This document shows positions 26,501-37,944 of a stretch of DNA of 64,000 bases, one piece after another. Made by a program: the position numbers and the translations under genes. The stretch covers positions 29,547,819 through 29,611,818 of the forward strand of contig CM067592.1 in the NCBI GenBank assembly GCA_034336665.1, written 5' to 3'. The stretch's first letter is position 1; each line of letters begins with the position of its first letter. Origin of the DNA: Luscinia megarhynchos. Its lineage: Eukaryota > Chordata > Aves > Passeriformes > Turdidae. The notes under the pieces were generated by a model, which saw only the letters and a list, made by a program, of their open reading frames with translations, was not told where the DNA came from and did no database searches.

Positions 26501-29500
26501 GCCTAGAGAAAACAAAAGCTTCAGCAGCAGTCCAGTATTTCCTGAATACTTAATTTATTATCAATATACACAGACACGTTTCAAGGGGAAATTCGCTACT
26601 GAGAGTAAAACAATCATGTATTTTGGACCAGCATTAAATATTTAATAGACATTTGCAGTTATAGAAACAACATATTCCATAATCACATGCACTTGTTAGC
26701 AGAACTTGGTATTTAAAATACATAGATTTTTAGCTGTAACGGAAAATATGTGTACTTTAATAGTGTAAGGCCTTTGATAAACTTAGATTCGTAACAGTAA
26801 AGAACTGAAAATTATTCTTCGTCATCACTCAAAGTCTTATATAAGTATCTGAAATGATTAATTGAAAAATAAAATATGCGACAAAAGCAAGGGACAAGAA
26901 AACTTCTTGGTTTCACACTGAGGTCTTGCTAAGCTTGGAACTTGATGCGACCAGGTGGGGGGAAGGGGGGGAAGAAGCACTTGCTCATACAGATAACACC
27001 AATTATTCAATCAATCAATTTTGATAAATTTTGCCAAGTAGCAGTGGAATTCTCCATCTGGTTAGTCCCTCCAAAACACATCAGAATGTTGACATCCAGT
27101 AAAAAGAAACAGAAAGAGGAAAAAACCAACCTCCCTAGGTTACAGCACACTTTGCTTTATTCCCCTAGTCACACCACCACACGGACAACTGATAAAACAT
27201 ACAAGGTGCCCTTTTATTTATGGCTTTTGGGTACTCATTCTGCCAGGGCTTGGTACAAGCCTTCCACTTGGATTCAGCACAGGTTCAAAACAGACTAATT
27301 GTCACACAATTTCACCAGGCCAGCAAACGAGAATCCTTTGTCACCCTTGTGCTCCAAGAAGACAGTGTTGGCTTTCCCAGCAACTAACACTCTGCATCAG
27401 TGTGAGCATGGAGCTGTCTCACCCAAGGGAAGATTTAGGAACCCCTCTGACATGAAGGGTCACTTTTTGTGTCATTGGGCCCCTCTGAGGAAAGAAGCTG
27501 TCAGTCTAACTGCACACTTCATTTTCATTTGAGCATAAAACTAATTTTCATGTGAGCTTCTACCTTTGTGAGCACCTTGAGATGGAGAAGCATCACTCTG
27601 CTGGCTTAGTGTGATGTTCTCTTGAGGTGACTCACTTGACTGCAAAGGGGATCCTTAGGTCTCAGTTCAGGCTCTTAACCAACCTTATGGTTTTTTCCTT
27701 CTCTAAATGGAGTTTTTAACATATTTGCATGGTGATGGTCTTTCATTTTCCTTATAAAAGAAGATTGCTGAACAAATTGCTCCACTTTATTTTGCATCTT
27801 TTGCAAGGAACTAATTGAACAGAATTGAGATGAAGGTAAATAAAAATTAACGCATGAAAAAATTAAAAGATTCTGAAATACAAGCTTCTGTGTTAGTGAA
27901 TCATCTCTGTGCACAGCCATAAGTAAAGTTAGTTACAGCAATAATACAGAACTTATTCATGAAAAACAAAACCTGCAAAATGCAAGAGCTTCCAAAAATA
28001 CGTAAAACAAATTTTTGTAATGACAAGTGAACTAAGAAATTATTTTGCCTAAATTGACTAGAGATTTAGGCAAAAGCAACGATTTCCTCCTCCTCTTCCA
28101 CTTCCATAATACAGGAGTGAAAATATTTATTTGGATGGCCAGAATAATAGATACTAAAAGAAAATCCATGCCTTGGTACTATGAACTGTTGAAAATGTCC
28201 TGAAGTCCAGAATTTTTTCCCCTTCTAATTTACATATCATTTTTCACAAATCATTGAAAAAGCATACTGACGACCAATGAAAAAACTTTAAAACATGGAA
28301 AAAAAAATAGAAAAGAGACAAAGAAATCACTGAAATTTACTTAGTTATATTACCCTGAATAGTATTTCTCAACTGCCCTGTTGCTTTGTAAGAAGCTGGA
28401 AGAGAGGACAAAAATGCAAACCCCATACTGATCTGACTAAAGACTTAAAAAGACATGAACATTTTTTTTCATAGCAATAATAAAATATTCTTAGTAGGAT
28501 TTATAACAAAGTGGAAATCACTCTTTGGAATAATACATTTATATACAACTATAAATACCAGGTCAGCAGTGAATAACCCAACGGCTCTTTGCTGATCAGA
28601 GTAGAGTGAGTACAAGGCAGTCTTTGGCAGCACCTAATAGAAACATTTATTCTCTCAGAAATCTTCAGAGTGATTGCTCACAGCACAGCTGGGACATAAG
28701 TAAGAACTGACCATTTTGGAACAAGGTAACAAGTCTTCAACTTGCAAATCTGATGCAATGACTATTTTTCTCATGCCAAAGCATGGATGAGAGCTAACAC
28801 AAGATTCATCATAAGAATTTGTGGTTCTCCATATGGCTTTCTCAGTCAGATGCACATGCAGCCTTATTCCATTTTTAAATTTTTTTTTAATAAAAAAGAA
28901 AATAAAATTCAAAAAATAAATACTGCCGTGGGGTTTTTCAATATACATTTATTGCAAGCTAAAAAAATTATTAATATTAGGATAATTTATTGTTTACCTC
29001 ATAATAATTTAATTATGGGAATAAATCACTTAAATATATTAAATATATTACAAAAATATTTAAATCAACAAAACATATTAAAAATATATTATTTATTGTT
29101 ACTTCTTGTAGGAAAGTAATTGCACAGCTCATACTACTTTTGATACTCTTGTTAGTAGACAGAAAACAGGATATCATTATAAAACACCATGTTCCTCTGA
29201 AATCTGCATTCATAGTAAAAGTTCCAGTAAGTAGCAATACCATCAATAAAAGAAGCATGGGTAAATTTAAAATAAATCCACAATTTGAAGAAGTATACAG
29301 TGAGGAAATTAGCACAATGGAAAGGAGTCAGTTTCGCAGACAATTAGAACCATGCTAATCACAGAGAAGCAAAACATTTTGCCACTGTAAGCTTACAGAG
29401 TTTCTGCAAAATGCATGAGACCCCCAAAAAGACAGCACAAGGAATGAGAACTAGAATTAGCACTTGGCATAGATATTAATGGATACTGCCATGAAAACTG

Positions 29501-29670
29501 AAAATAAAATAAAAAATAATTTTGTGTCTGGTATAAGCCACAGATTCAAAAACTGATGTACTGGTTTGGGATTCATTTATCCAAATACAGAGTAAATGCA
29601 ACCAAAACACAACCATATGGTTTTTGCACTTTCTTGAGCCCCACCTTGGCGGGGCAATACAAAAAGTATT
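20595..29670. other. 9 kb of AT-rich unique sequence, no gene seen
   Basis: No gene or transposable element recognised. The longest frames are 140 codons (25279-25701, +), 118 codons (26942-27298, +) and 114 codons (21435-21779, +), with no known domain and AT-driven composition. A (GTTTT)n tract lies at 24011-24050 and an A/T low-complexity stretch at about 28870-29100. Confidence 0.55.
24011..24050 (+). repeat. (GTTTT)n simple repeat
   Basis: Imperfect GTTTT units interrupted by GCATTTTGG. Confidence 0.85.
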
Positions 29671-30179
29671 TGTCCTGGTTTGGGACAGATTTGGGAGGAA
29701 ACTTTTGAAGTGGTCACCTCTAGAAAGTAAATTCAAGCTGCCCCTCCCCTAGACAGTTTGGAAGGTAAATCTCCTACAAGAAAAGTGGAAAACACTCTAT
29801 ATTTAACAAGAAAAGTCCTCACAAACATGAAAAAAATCAATAATATTAAACAATGGGATGTCTTGTTCTGAAGAGATAGTAAATTCAGCAAGCCCTTCTG
29901 TGGACCAGGGAGAGAGTCTTTTTTGTGGGTGTGTCCTCGGCTTTCTCTCAGTCTCCTGTCTCTCTAGTTCTCGTTAACATGAAGTGTTAGCAAGTTCTCT
30001 TCACAGTTTAGTTAGACAAAACAATCCTTTTCCAGCCAAGAGCCAAGGACACCGTTACAGCTTCAGGCCCAGTGAGTGTAAACAGCAGCAAACTGAGGAG
30101 AGCAATCTGGGAGGATGGGACTTCATAACCTGAAGCTGTAATTGGACAATTGACCCCGACATGTAAACGGACCAAAACT

Positions 30180-30187
30180 TATAAAAG
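30180..30187 (+). promoter_or_regulatory. TATA box of the LTR
   Basis: TATAAAAG, placed about 90 bp before the AATAAA signal, as expected for an LTR U3/R layout. Whether it is active is unknown. Confidence 0.65.
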
Positions 30188-30276
30188 GGTGAAAACCAGT
30201 GACCAGGAGTCCATCTGGGTGTAGCCTCAGCCAGGCTCTTGTAACTGCCCAAGGTGTATCCTTTACAGGCCTTTTT

Positions 30277-30282
30277 AATAAA
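30277..30282 (+). terminator. Polyadenylation signal of the LTR
   Basis: Canonical AATAAA in the expected R-region position of the solo LTR. Confidence 0.65.
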
Positions 30283-33017
30283 TATATACTTTATTCCTTT
30301 AACACTGTCTAGCCTCTGTTCCAGGTAGCTTCTCAAGGCATCACTTCAGACAACAGTCTGTGAGAAGGAATTCAGGGGAGCAAGTGAAGTCTCTGCAGAC
30401 AAACTGCGTGCTTCTTCTCTCCCCCTTCACTCTCAGAACCAGCCCTAAAGGCACAGAACTCAGTATCCAGCATAAGCAGAGCAGACTGAGGATACAAGCA
30501 TCATAAAGTCACCCTAGGACAACTGGGAGAGCAAATAGCATGTGAACATGATTACATATTTTTGAGAATTGGATTGCAATGAAAAGAAACAGTGTATGAT
30601 AAGAACTAGCTTTACATCAAATTCACTTTACCTCCTTTCTGCTGCTCATTTGTCAACAACAAATGTAGTCCCAGGGTAACTACTTCTTTCATCCATACAT
30701 ATGTTGGTTTCTCATCAGTGGAGTGGTGCAAAATCAATAGAACATTTCAATGAGCATGAGATGACCTTTTGAGGAAGATCTTTCTGAAACAAAAAGGAAA
30801 ACCAAACCAAACAACCTCCTGTACCACTGCCAAAAAAGATGGAAACGTTGATATGGGTAAAAAATGTTTGACACTGAAATGAAAATGTGTCAACCCAAGT
30901 GGCTGCAGAAAAAAACTGAAATCCTGGCAAAATTAAATGTTCTGAAGGTCTCAATAAGTTCACCAGAGGAAATCAAGAGGACAAACCTCTTTACCTGGGC
31001 TAAACCAGGGCCATATGGCCTCTGTGACAACTCTGCATATTCACCCTTTGCATTAACAGACCTAAGCCATTGAAAACAAGAGCCATGGTGTATCACTGCA
31101 CACATGACACTGTGACAAAATGGGTTTGCTTATTTACTGGTGGCCAAAATATTCCATCCTGCCCATATCAGTTTCATCATATAAAAGTAACACACTACTC
31201 CAGTATTTTCATAGTTACACCAGCTTCACAGGTAATACTGCAACATAAACACACTCTCGAATTTCAAAGATTTTCTTCTCTACTGACATTTAGTATTTTC
31301 ATATTCTTATGAGTATTTTTTTTTAGCTTTGACTAAGGAAACAAAGGAATGGTTTTAATTTCCAGTGGAAATATGGGATTATGAGATCATACAGTGTTTT
31401 TTTGTTTTTCCCCCAGGGGTTCTTGAAGCTAATTTCTTTGGGTAGTTTCAGCATTACTAGGAGCAAAGTCACCGTACATTTTGGACAGGGTGGAAAACTA
31501 GTGCAATTTTTTATAGCTATGATATTATAGAAAGGACAGAACCAAAATTTACAAAAATGTTTGAGTAGTGCTGTACAGGAGAGGACTGCATATTGCCCTA
31601 AGGAAAGAACTTTTTACATCCTTTGTGACACCATAACTGTCATTTGTTTCCTTAATCTCACCAGGCTGTATTTGCCTCGTCCCAATTGAAATCATGACTT
31701 TTATCTTTTTTCATTGGCCCCTGTATTCAAGTTGGTAGATTGTGAAATTTGTTTTATGCACCTGTTTTATAGTTGAAGCCAGTAAAATGAAACTTCTATC
31801 CATCTCTACCTCTCCTGTTGCAACGGATTATTTGTGTAGATTCCTCCTCAACCTTTATATGCCCTGCTGCAAAAACTGGAATGATCACTTGGTCTCATTA
31901 GCAGAGGCTTCCTCCCCTTATGCCTGTCACTCAGTTGGCTGATATCCTTTTTGGGAAAAGTGTATTTTTCCCAACACGGTATGCTTGGGTACTTGAGCAT
32001 GTACTGAGGAAAGATTTCTTTATGCTCCAGTGAATGGCTTGAATCAGGCTCCCCAACCCCCTCCTGTCTGCAAGGCAGAAAGAATTGCATCATTGCAAGC
32101 AGCACAGCCAGCAGCTCTTTTTCAGGGTGAAAATATCCCTCTCTCTGTGCCGCCTTGATTCGTAATATAAATATGGGATCTGTCTTTCAACTGCACTGGC
32201 CATTCTCCTGAGGCACTGTTGCAGCTTGACCTGCTCCGAAGGTTGAAACACTTTAGATATACTGCTGTACTTGCGATTCCTCTCACTCTTTCGAATGCTT
32301 GATCTTAGATCTCTGGCTGTTACAATGCCACAATAGCTCAAAAAGACTGTTAGCTAGCTTCTAAATCAGCTGGTTTCTTTCTTACTCTTTGATTTCGCTT
32401 TCTCAGGGGGAGCTGCAATACCTGAAAACACAAAACCTGTGCTGGTAAATGCTTTCTTTTTTTTCCTCTCCAAAATCTGCTTCAGGTCACTTTTTTCCCC
32501 TCTCATTATGTGTTAATATCTGGGTTTTATTGAGGTTTGTCTGTGGGTTTCCTTCTGTCGTTGTTGTTGTTTTGTTTTATTTTGCTTTGTTTGGGTTTTT
32601 TTTTATCCAAAGCTTTATTCTTTATAGCCTTCTCTTAATACTCATGTAAATCAGTCATGAAAAAGTGTCTCGGACTTTTAATTTTTGAACAAAATTTCTT
32701 AAAAAGAAAAGGCTTATTTAGTCATTCTACCAGACTATTATTTCTTCACCATAATATTTTTGAATCTTGGCCAATTTCAACTGTACAAAAATTGAGAGGT
32801 ACAGTCTAGAAAATAGCAATACTCTATACTTATGGAAAAGAGTAGTGGTCGCTGAACAGTCAAGGCATACATACTAAAATTCTCAAGAATATCAAAGGCC
32901 ACAATATTAATTCAAGAGACTGTTTGGCTGCCAGCTGGCCATTCAGCTCACTTACTTAACAGCCAAACACCACATATGTAGTTCCAAATCAACTGCAATA
33001 CATGCCATGTAGTACCT

Positions 33018-33052
33018 AAAATAAAAAATAAAATAAAATAAATAAAATAAAT
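33018..33052 (+). repeat. (AAAAT)n/(AAAT)n simple repeat
   Basis: Run of AAAAT and AAAT units ending at ATGGATGG. Confidence 0.85.
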
Positions 33053-33657
33053 GGATGGGAAAAAAATAAATAGAGAATGATGAAAATTGAAAATAAAGTG
33101 ATGGTGTGGACATGATGGCATAAAATAGTGATTTCCTAAGGTTGTGGGTGTAGAGCTTGCAGAACATTTGATTGACCAATCTGTATTTATGTTGGTGGGC
33201 TTTTCATGGGCTATTTTTTCCCCATTTTTATCCATTGACAACTGTAATAAACAGATCCCATTAATTTTTTTTTTATTCCAATTTTCACATTTGGGTTGTT
33301 ATGGGCTATCTCACATGAAAATACAGCATGCCTTGCCTGAGATCCTTCCTAATTCCTGCAGCTTTCATTTCTAGGAACTCTTGTTTCTACACGACCATGG
33401 TTGTGTACCTTACTGGAGTGATGGCTGTTACCATGCTTAATATGTTCTAAAACACTCAAAATTAAGAGCTTGCTGTTCCTGATTTAAGTGGCCAGCTTAG
33501 CAAGGATACATTGGGTAAGAACAGCAAAACCAGGACAGTGTCTAGGCACTACTAATGAAGCTGGCCACTCATACCCCACCCCCAGTGGGATAAAGAGCAG
33601 AACCAAAAAAGGAGAAACCCATGGGTTGGGATAAGAGCAGACTAATAATTGGAAACC

Positions 33658-33696
33658 ATGATGATGATGGTAGTGATGATGATGATGATGATGATA
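33658..33696 (+). repeat. (ATG)n microsatellite
   Basis: Two blocks of ATG/GAT triplets separated by GTAGT; the longer block has about seven triplets. Confidence 0.93.
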
Positions 33697-33737
33697 AATG
33701 GCAGCAGCAATATGGATGTATTATTATGAAAAACGGT

Positions 33738-33761
33738 TCATATAATATTAATATTATATGA
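33738..33761. repeat. 24-bp perfect palindrome
   Basis: The sequence from 33738 to 33761 equals its own reverse complement, centred on TTAA between 33749 and 33750. It is almost entirely A/T. Confidence 0.9.
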
Positions 33762-36572
33762 CTGTGATAATAATTAAACAGTTGTTGAAATCCAGAGGTG
33801 ATGAAGTCTTCAACTATGAGAAGAAACATTTAGAAAATCCTCTTCTGCTACCTTATTGGAAGATGACAGTTGTCATAAGGCTAACAGGTAGAGCAACTTA
33901 AAAATATCACTTCTCATTTTGGCCAACATTTTCAAGGGCAGTAATTTCCATTGTAAATGGTGACATCCAACATCCCTCATTTCCTGCAAATGTAGGATGT
34001 TAGTGTAAAATGGTGAAAAATGGGTCCTGTAAGGCTGACAATAGCCCTGTAGTTTATTGATAACCTTGAATGAGGGAGATTATTGAGTATCTGAAGATGG
34101 ATTTCTTTTTACCCTTTTCTCTTTTGGTTTTTCCTTCTTAAAGTTCTGATATCATAGAAAATTTCAAAATACAAATGAATATGTTACCAAGCAATCTTCA
34201 GCAGCTCACATTTGGAATTGCAATATCACTTGTGATATGACAGATGATTATATTTTTTTGGTTTTGTTTTTAATTTATTTTAAAAATTTATTTTAATTTA
34301 TTTTTTATAATTTCTTTTTAATGAAACACCTGTTTAGACAACATTGGTTAAAGCTGAATACGTTTCACAAAATTGGTTGCCCCATTAGGGAAAAAAACCC
34401 CTAAACATTACTAATTTAAAACTAACATTTGTATCTGTACTTTAGATTGAGGATCATCTGTTGTGATGTCATTTGGAAGTGTACACAGTCTTTCACCTGG
34501 CTGGTATTAAAGAAACATTCACAAGAACTTCACTCATTTGCTCAGTGTTTGTTGTCTTGCACACAGATAGAAAATCATCAGGAGGGAAGTTACAGCAACA
34601 ATATCAGACATTTCAACAGCAATTTTAAGGTGAATAAGGGGCTAATAGCAGTCTTACATTCAAACACTTCCATCATTCCATGTAAAAAGATTTTTGTCCT
34701 TAGATATTCTGAGTAATTGTCTTTAAGTATAAATGTATTTGTGAGCAATCACACAGAAATAAAAGAGGCTCACTTTAAAAATCTTCCTAATAGATTGTGG
34801 TAGACAATTTGAAGTAGCCTGAGATTGTCAGTGTTTTAAATTCTTTTTCACTGTGAAAAGCCTGTGGATCAAAGAAAATTTGATGCCCCAGACAAAAGAT
34901 CATGAAAATATGCACTGTTCTTTTTTCTTTCTTTTTCTTTTCAGCAGATTTAGAAAGTATGAAAAGACCTTATTATTGGGGGAAACTCAAAGTCAGCAAA
35001 ACTACTTGAACAAGGCAATTTAATTCTACACAAAATTATAGATGAACAAAAAAAAGTAGAAGAATTTGTGGTAAATACATACCCTCTGTTCAGATGATTT
35101 GGAGGGTTTTTTACCTCTTTACTTTTTGTGGAAAAGTTCAAAACAGTATGATAGTGCTTAGAAAGAAAGAGTGTTGGAGAAAATAAGACCAACATGCATC
35201 CTGGAAAATCCATCTGCAATTTTAAAAAGCGATTGTTAACTCCTGTGTGTGTGCACATCAGTGTGTATATGCATGACAGTGTTTGTGTGCACTGTGTAAA
35301 GTGAAAAACATAAAAGAAAACAGCTTGATCAGAACTCAGTCTGGACCCTTCTGCATTCTAATTCGCTGTTTCATCAGCTGATGCATTTAACCTGCTGCTT
35401 TTCTGTGAAAATATCATAGTCAGCCTGCCCTATTCTCTGAGAATAAAATCCTAGCAGCCTCTTCAATGAGCAACTCATATATTACTTAGCTAAATAAAAG
35501 AAACATTTACAACATTAATGTATTCACTGCTCAATCTTCCTGGTTTTAATTAGCCATCTTGAAGACTGGGCATTACTCTTTGATTAAAAAGCATTTCCTG
35601 AAATGAGGGGAAAGTCCTCTGGGAAACCCTGTTTCCATACTCATAATTTCTTCTTATGTTAATCAGGTCTTTATAGTATGTGTTGACTACACTAAAGATA
35701 AAAGACACCAAAACAGACCAGACAGAAGGCAACATTAAAAAAAAATTTAATTAGCATCTATTATTTGCAAGACAGTATGATATCCCCGTTTAGATACTAC
35801 TATCACTTTAAAACTGTTACACCCCAGTTAAGTCCACACCAAGCTGTCAGCTAAGCTGATTTATTCTTTGCTTGCTTAAATTTAAAAATTATTTTGCTAA
35901 AAACGAGAAGTTATTTGTGAGCACTGTTTTTGTTTGAAGTCCAAGTCCCATACATTAATTAAGTTTCCAGCCAAAGATAGAACCCTTATTATACAGTATA
36001 AAAAGAACTTTTTTCAGCAGCCAATTATCAAGTTACCTATTTTGAAACAGAACTCTTTAGAGGAAATATATCATTGAAACTATTCTGTGTGCTTGTTAAA
36101 TAGCAATAATCTTCAAATGAACAGAAAATAGTTACTCAAAAGGCATTGTAGAACCTTTGAAATTAATGTGAGGTTTCTACAGACTAAAATAAAGAATATG
36201 CTTCACTCCTGATGCCAAATTTGTGCTCAAGTGTCTGTTCTTCAGCATATCAAAGAAATGCACTGAATTTGTTGCTTAAGGGAACTGCAAGAGGGACAGG
36301 TATTTGAGAACCTTTACATCAGGGAGTACTCACGAGTACCATAATGGTACTCCTTAAAGAGTCCTGTTGCTGAGCAAACATGGGAAGACATGAAAAAAAC
36401 GGAACTAAAATGTGGCTTGGATGGGCTGTTAAAAATTCACTGGTCATAAACTTCATGAGGCCATAAACAGAGGATCACTGATCGTTCAGTCTCACCTTTT
36501 GAAAAAGGAAGACCCAGACTCTGGAAAATGAGTCTTCAGCCAACTGTGTAGTTATGTGCACAGAGAGAACCT

Positions 36573-37305
36573 TCTTCCTGCAGGACACAGCTCCATCTTC
36601 CTGCAGGGCAGAGCTCCTTCTTCCCGCAGGACAGAGCTCCATCTTCCTGCAGGACACAGCTCCTTCTTCCTGCAGGACACAGCTCCATCTTCCTGCAGGA
36701 CACAGCTCCTTCTTCCTGTAGGACAGAGCTCCATCTTCCTGCAGGATACAGCTCCTTCTTCCTGCAGGACACAGCTCCATCTTCCTGCAGGACACAGCTC
36801 CTTCTTCCTGCAGGACAGAGCTCCTTCTTCCTGCAGGACAGAGCTCCACCTTCCTGCAGGACACAGCTCCTTCTTCCTGCAGGACACAGCTCCTTCTTCC
36901 TGCAGGACACAGCTCCTTCTTCCTGCAGGACAGAGCTCCTTCTTCCTGCAGGACAGAGCTCCACCTTCCTGCAGGACACAGCTCCTTCTTCCTGCAGGAC
37001 AGAGCTCCTTCTTCCTGCAGGACACAGCTCCTTCTTCCTGCAGGACAGAGCTCCTTCTTCCTGCAGGGCAGAGCTCCATCTTCCTGCAGGACACAGCTCC
37101 ATCTTCCTGCAGGACAGAGCTCCTTCTTCCTGCAGGGCAGAGCTCCTTCTTCCTGCAGTCTAGAGCTCCTTCTTCCTGCAGGACACAGCTCCTTCTTCCT
37201 GCAGGGCAGAGCTCCATCTTCCTGCAGGACACAGCTCCTCTTCCTGCAGGACAGAGCTCCATCTTCCTGCAGGACACAGCTCCTTCTTCCTGCAGGACAC
37301 AGCTC
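36573..37305 (+). repeat. Minisatellite, about 32 copies of a 23-bp unit
   Basis: The unit joins CTGCAGGACACAGCTCC and TTCTTC; 32 copies were counted by hand over 733 bp (mean 22.9). Three positions vary between units: GGA or GGG, CACAG or CAGAG, and CCTTC or CCATC. Most units contain CTGCAG (PstI); the G variants create GAGCTC (SacI). As 23 is not a multiple of 3 and the unit has no stop in any frame on either strand, the array is open in several frames (+ 36556-37362, 268 codons; - 36552-37340, 262 codons). These are artefacts of the repeat with a 23-residue period. Flanks were not recognised as any transposable element. Confidence 0.97.
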
Positions 37306-37884
37306 CTCAGAGCAGTGAACTCAGCCATGCAACACTGCATTTCTCTCCCGGCGTTGACTTAGCATTTCTGGTTGATATCAGCCAGTCTAGATGACAATTT
37401 AGATATTTTTTAAATTGTTTGGCCACCACAAGTAATCTGGAATATCACAACAAAAGGCAGTAGTATAGAAATTGGAGCACAGCTAGTCTCCAGAGGAAGA
37501 GAAGGATAAAATCCACATCTTTATCAGCCTAGTAGATCCAGAATAAGAATTCTGTGGATTAAATTCCAACCAGATTTCTAATATGATGAAACAAGAAGTG
37601 TGGAGAGTACACTTCCCTTGCTGAACTCCAAAAAAAGTTTTTCCTTTTTAGAAAATTTAAATCATACTATGTATTTTTCACCTTCCCAGTCTTTTCTGCT
37701 GATTACAAATAATACAGTTGTTTCGCATATATCTAGATTTCATTGTCTCAAAGTTCTGGTGTGTTTTTCAAAGGATGTGTGAAAAACAATATGAAAACAC
37801 AATAATTCAAGTTATTATGACTGTTTATGGTGACCAGAAAAGATGTATATTCTTTCAGGGAACAGAGCTTCTGTCATTTACCTC

Positions 37885-37944
37885 AAAAAAGAAAAAAGAG
37901 AAAAAAAAAAAAAAAAAAAAAAAAGAAAAAAGAAAAAAAAATAA
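37885..37944 (+). repeat. Poly-A rich tract
   Basis: About 60 bp of A with a few G, including an uninterrupted run of 24 A at 37901-37924. Confidence 0.95.

Larger units (their letters stand above)
29671..30343 (+). mobile_element. Solo LTR of an endogenous retrovirus, nearly complete
   Basis: Starts TGTCCTGGTTTGGGACAG (29671-29688) and ends near GGCATCA (30337-30343), so it opens with TG and closes with CA as LTRs do. It contains a TATA box (30180-30187) and, about 90 bp downstream, AATAAA (30277-30282), then a U5-like tail. The phrases ACAATCCTTTTCCAGCCAAG, TTACAGCTTCAGGCC and GGTGTATCCTTTACAGGCC match an LTR type I recall from passerine genomes, probably ERVL-like. No internal retroviral sequence lies on either side, so it is most likely a solo LTR left by recombination. 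I see no matching 5-bp target duplication: GTATT precedes it and CTTCA follows. The 3' edge could instead be near 30354. Confidence 0.75.
30344..36572. other. AT-rich unique sequence, no gene seen
   Basis: No confirmed gene. Contains A/T simple repeat at 33018-33052, a GAT microsatellite at 33658-33696 and a 24-bp perfect palindrome at 33738-33761. Two - strand frames of 83 and 85 codons overlap at 31848-32341; they are discussed as a weak candidate but not called genes. Confidence 0.55.

Noticed and set aside
36475..37362. Open frames of 268 (+) and 262, 188 and 129 (-) codons with a 23-residue repeat
   Set aside because: The 23-bp unit has no stop in any frame, so several frames stay open for the whole array. 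There is no start context, domain or coding asymmetry.
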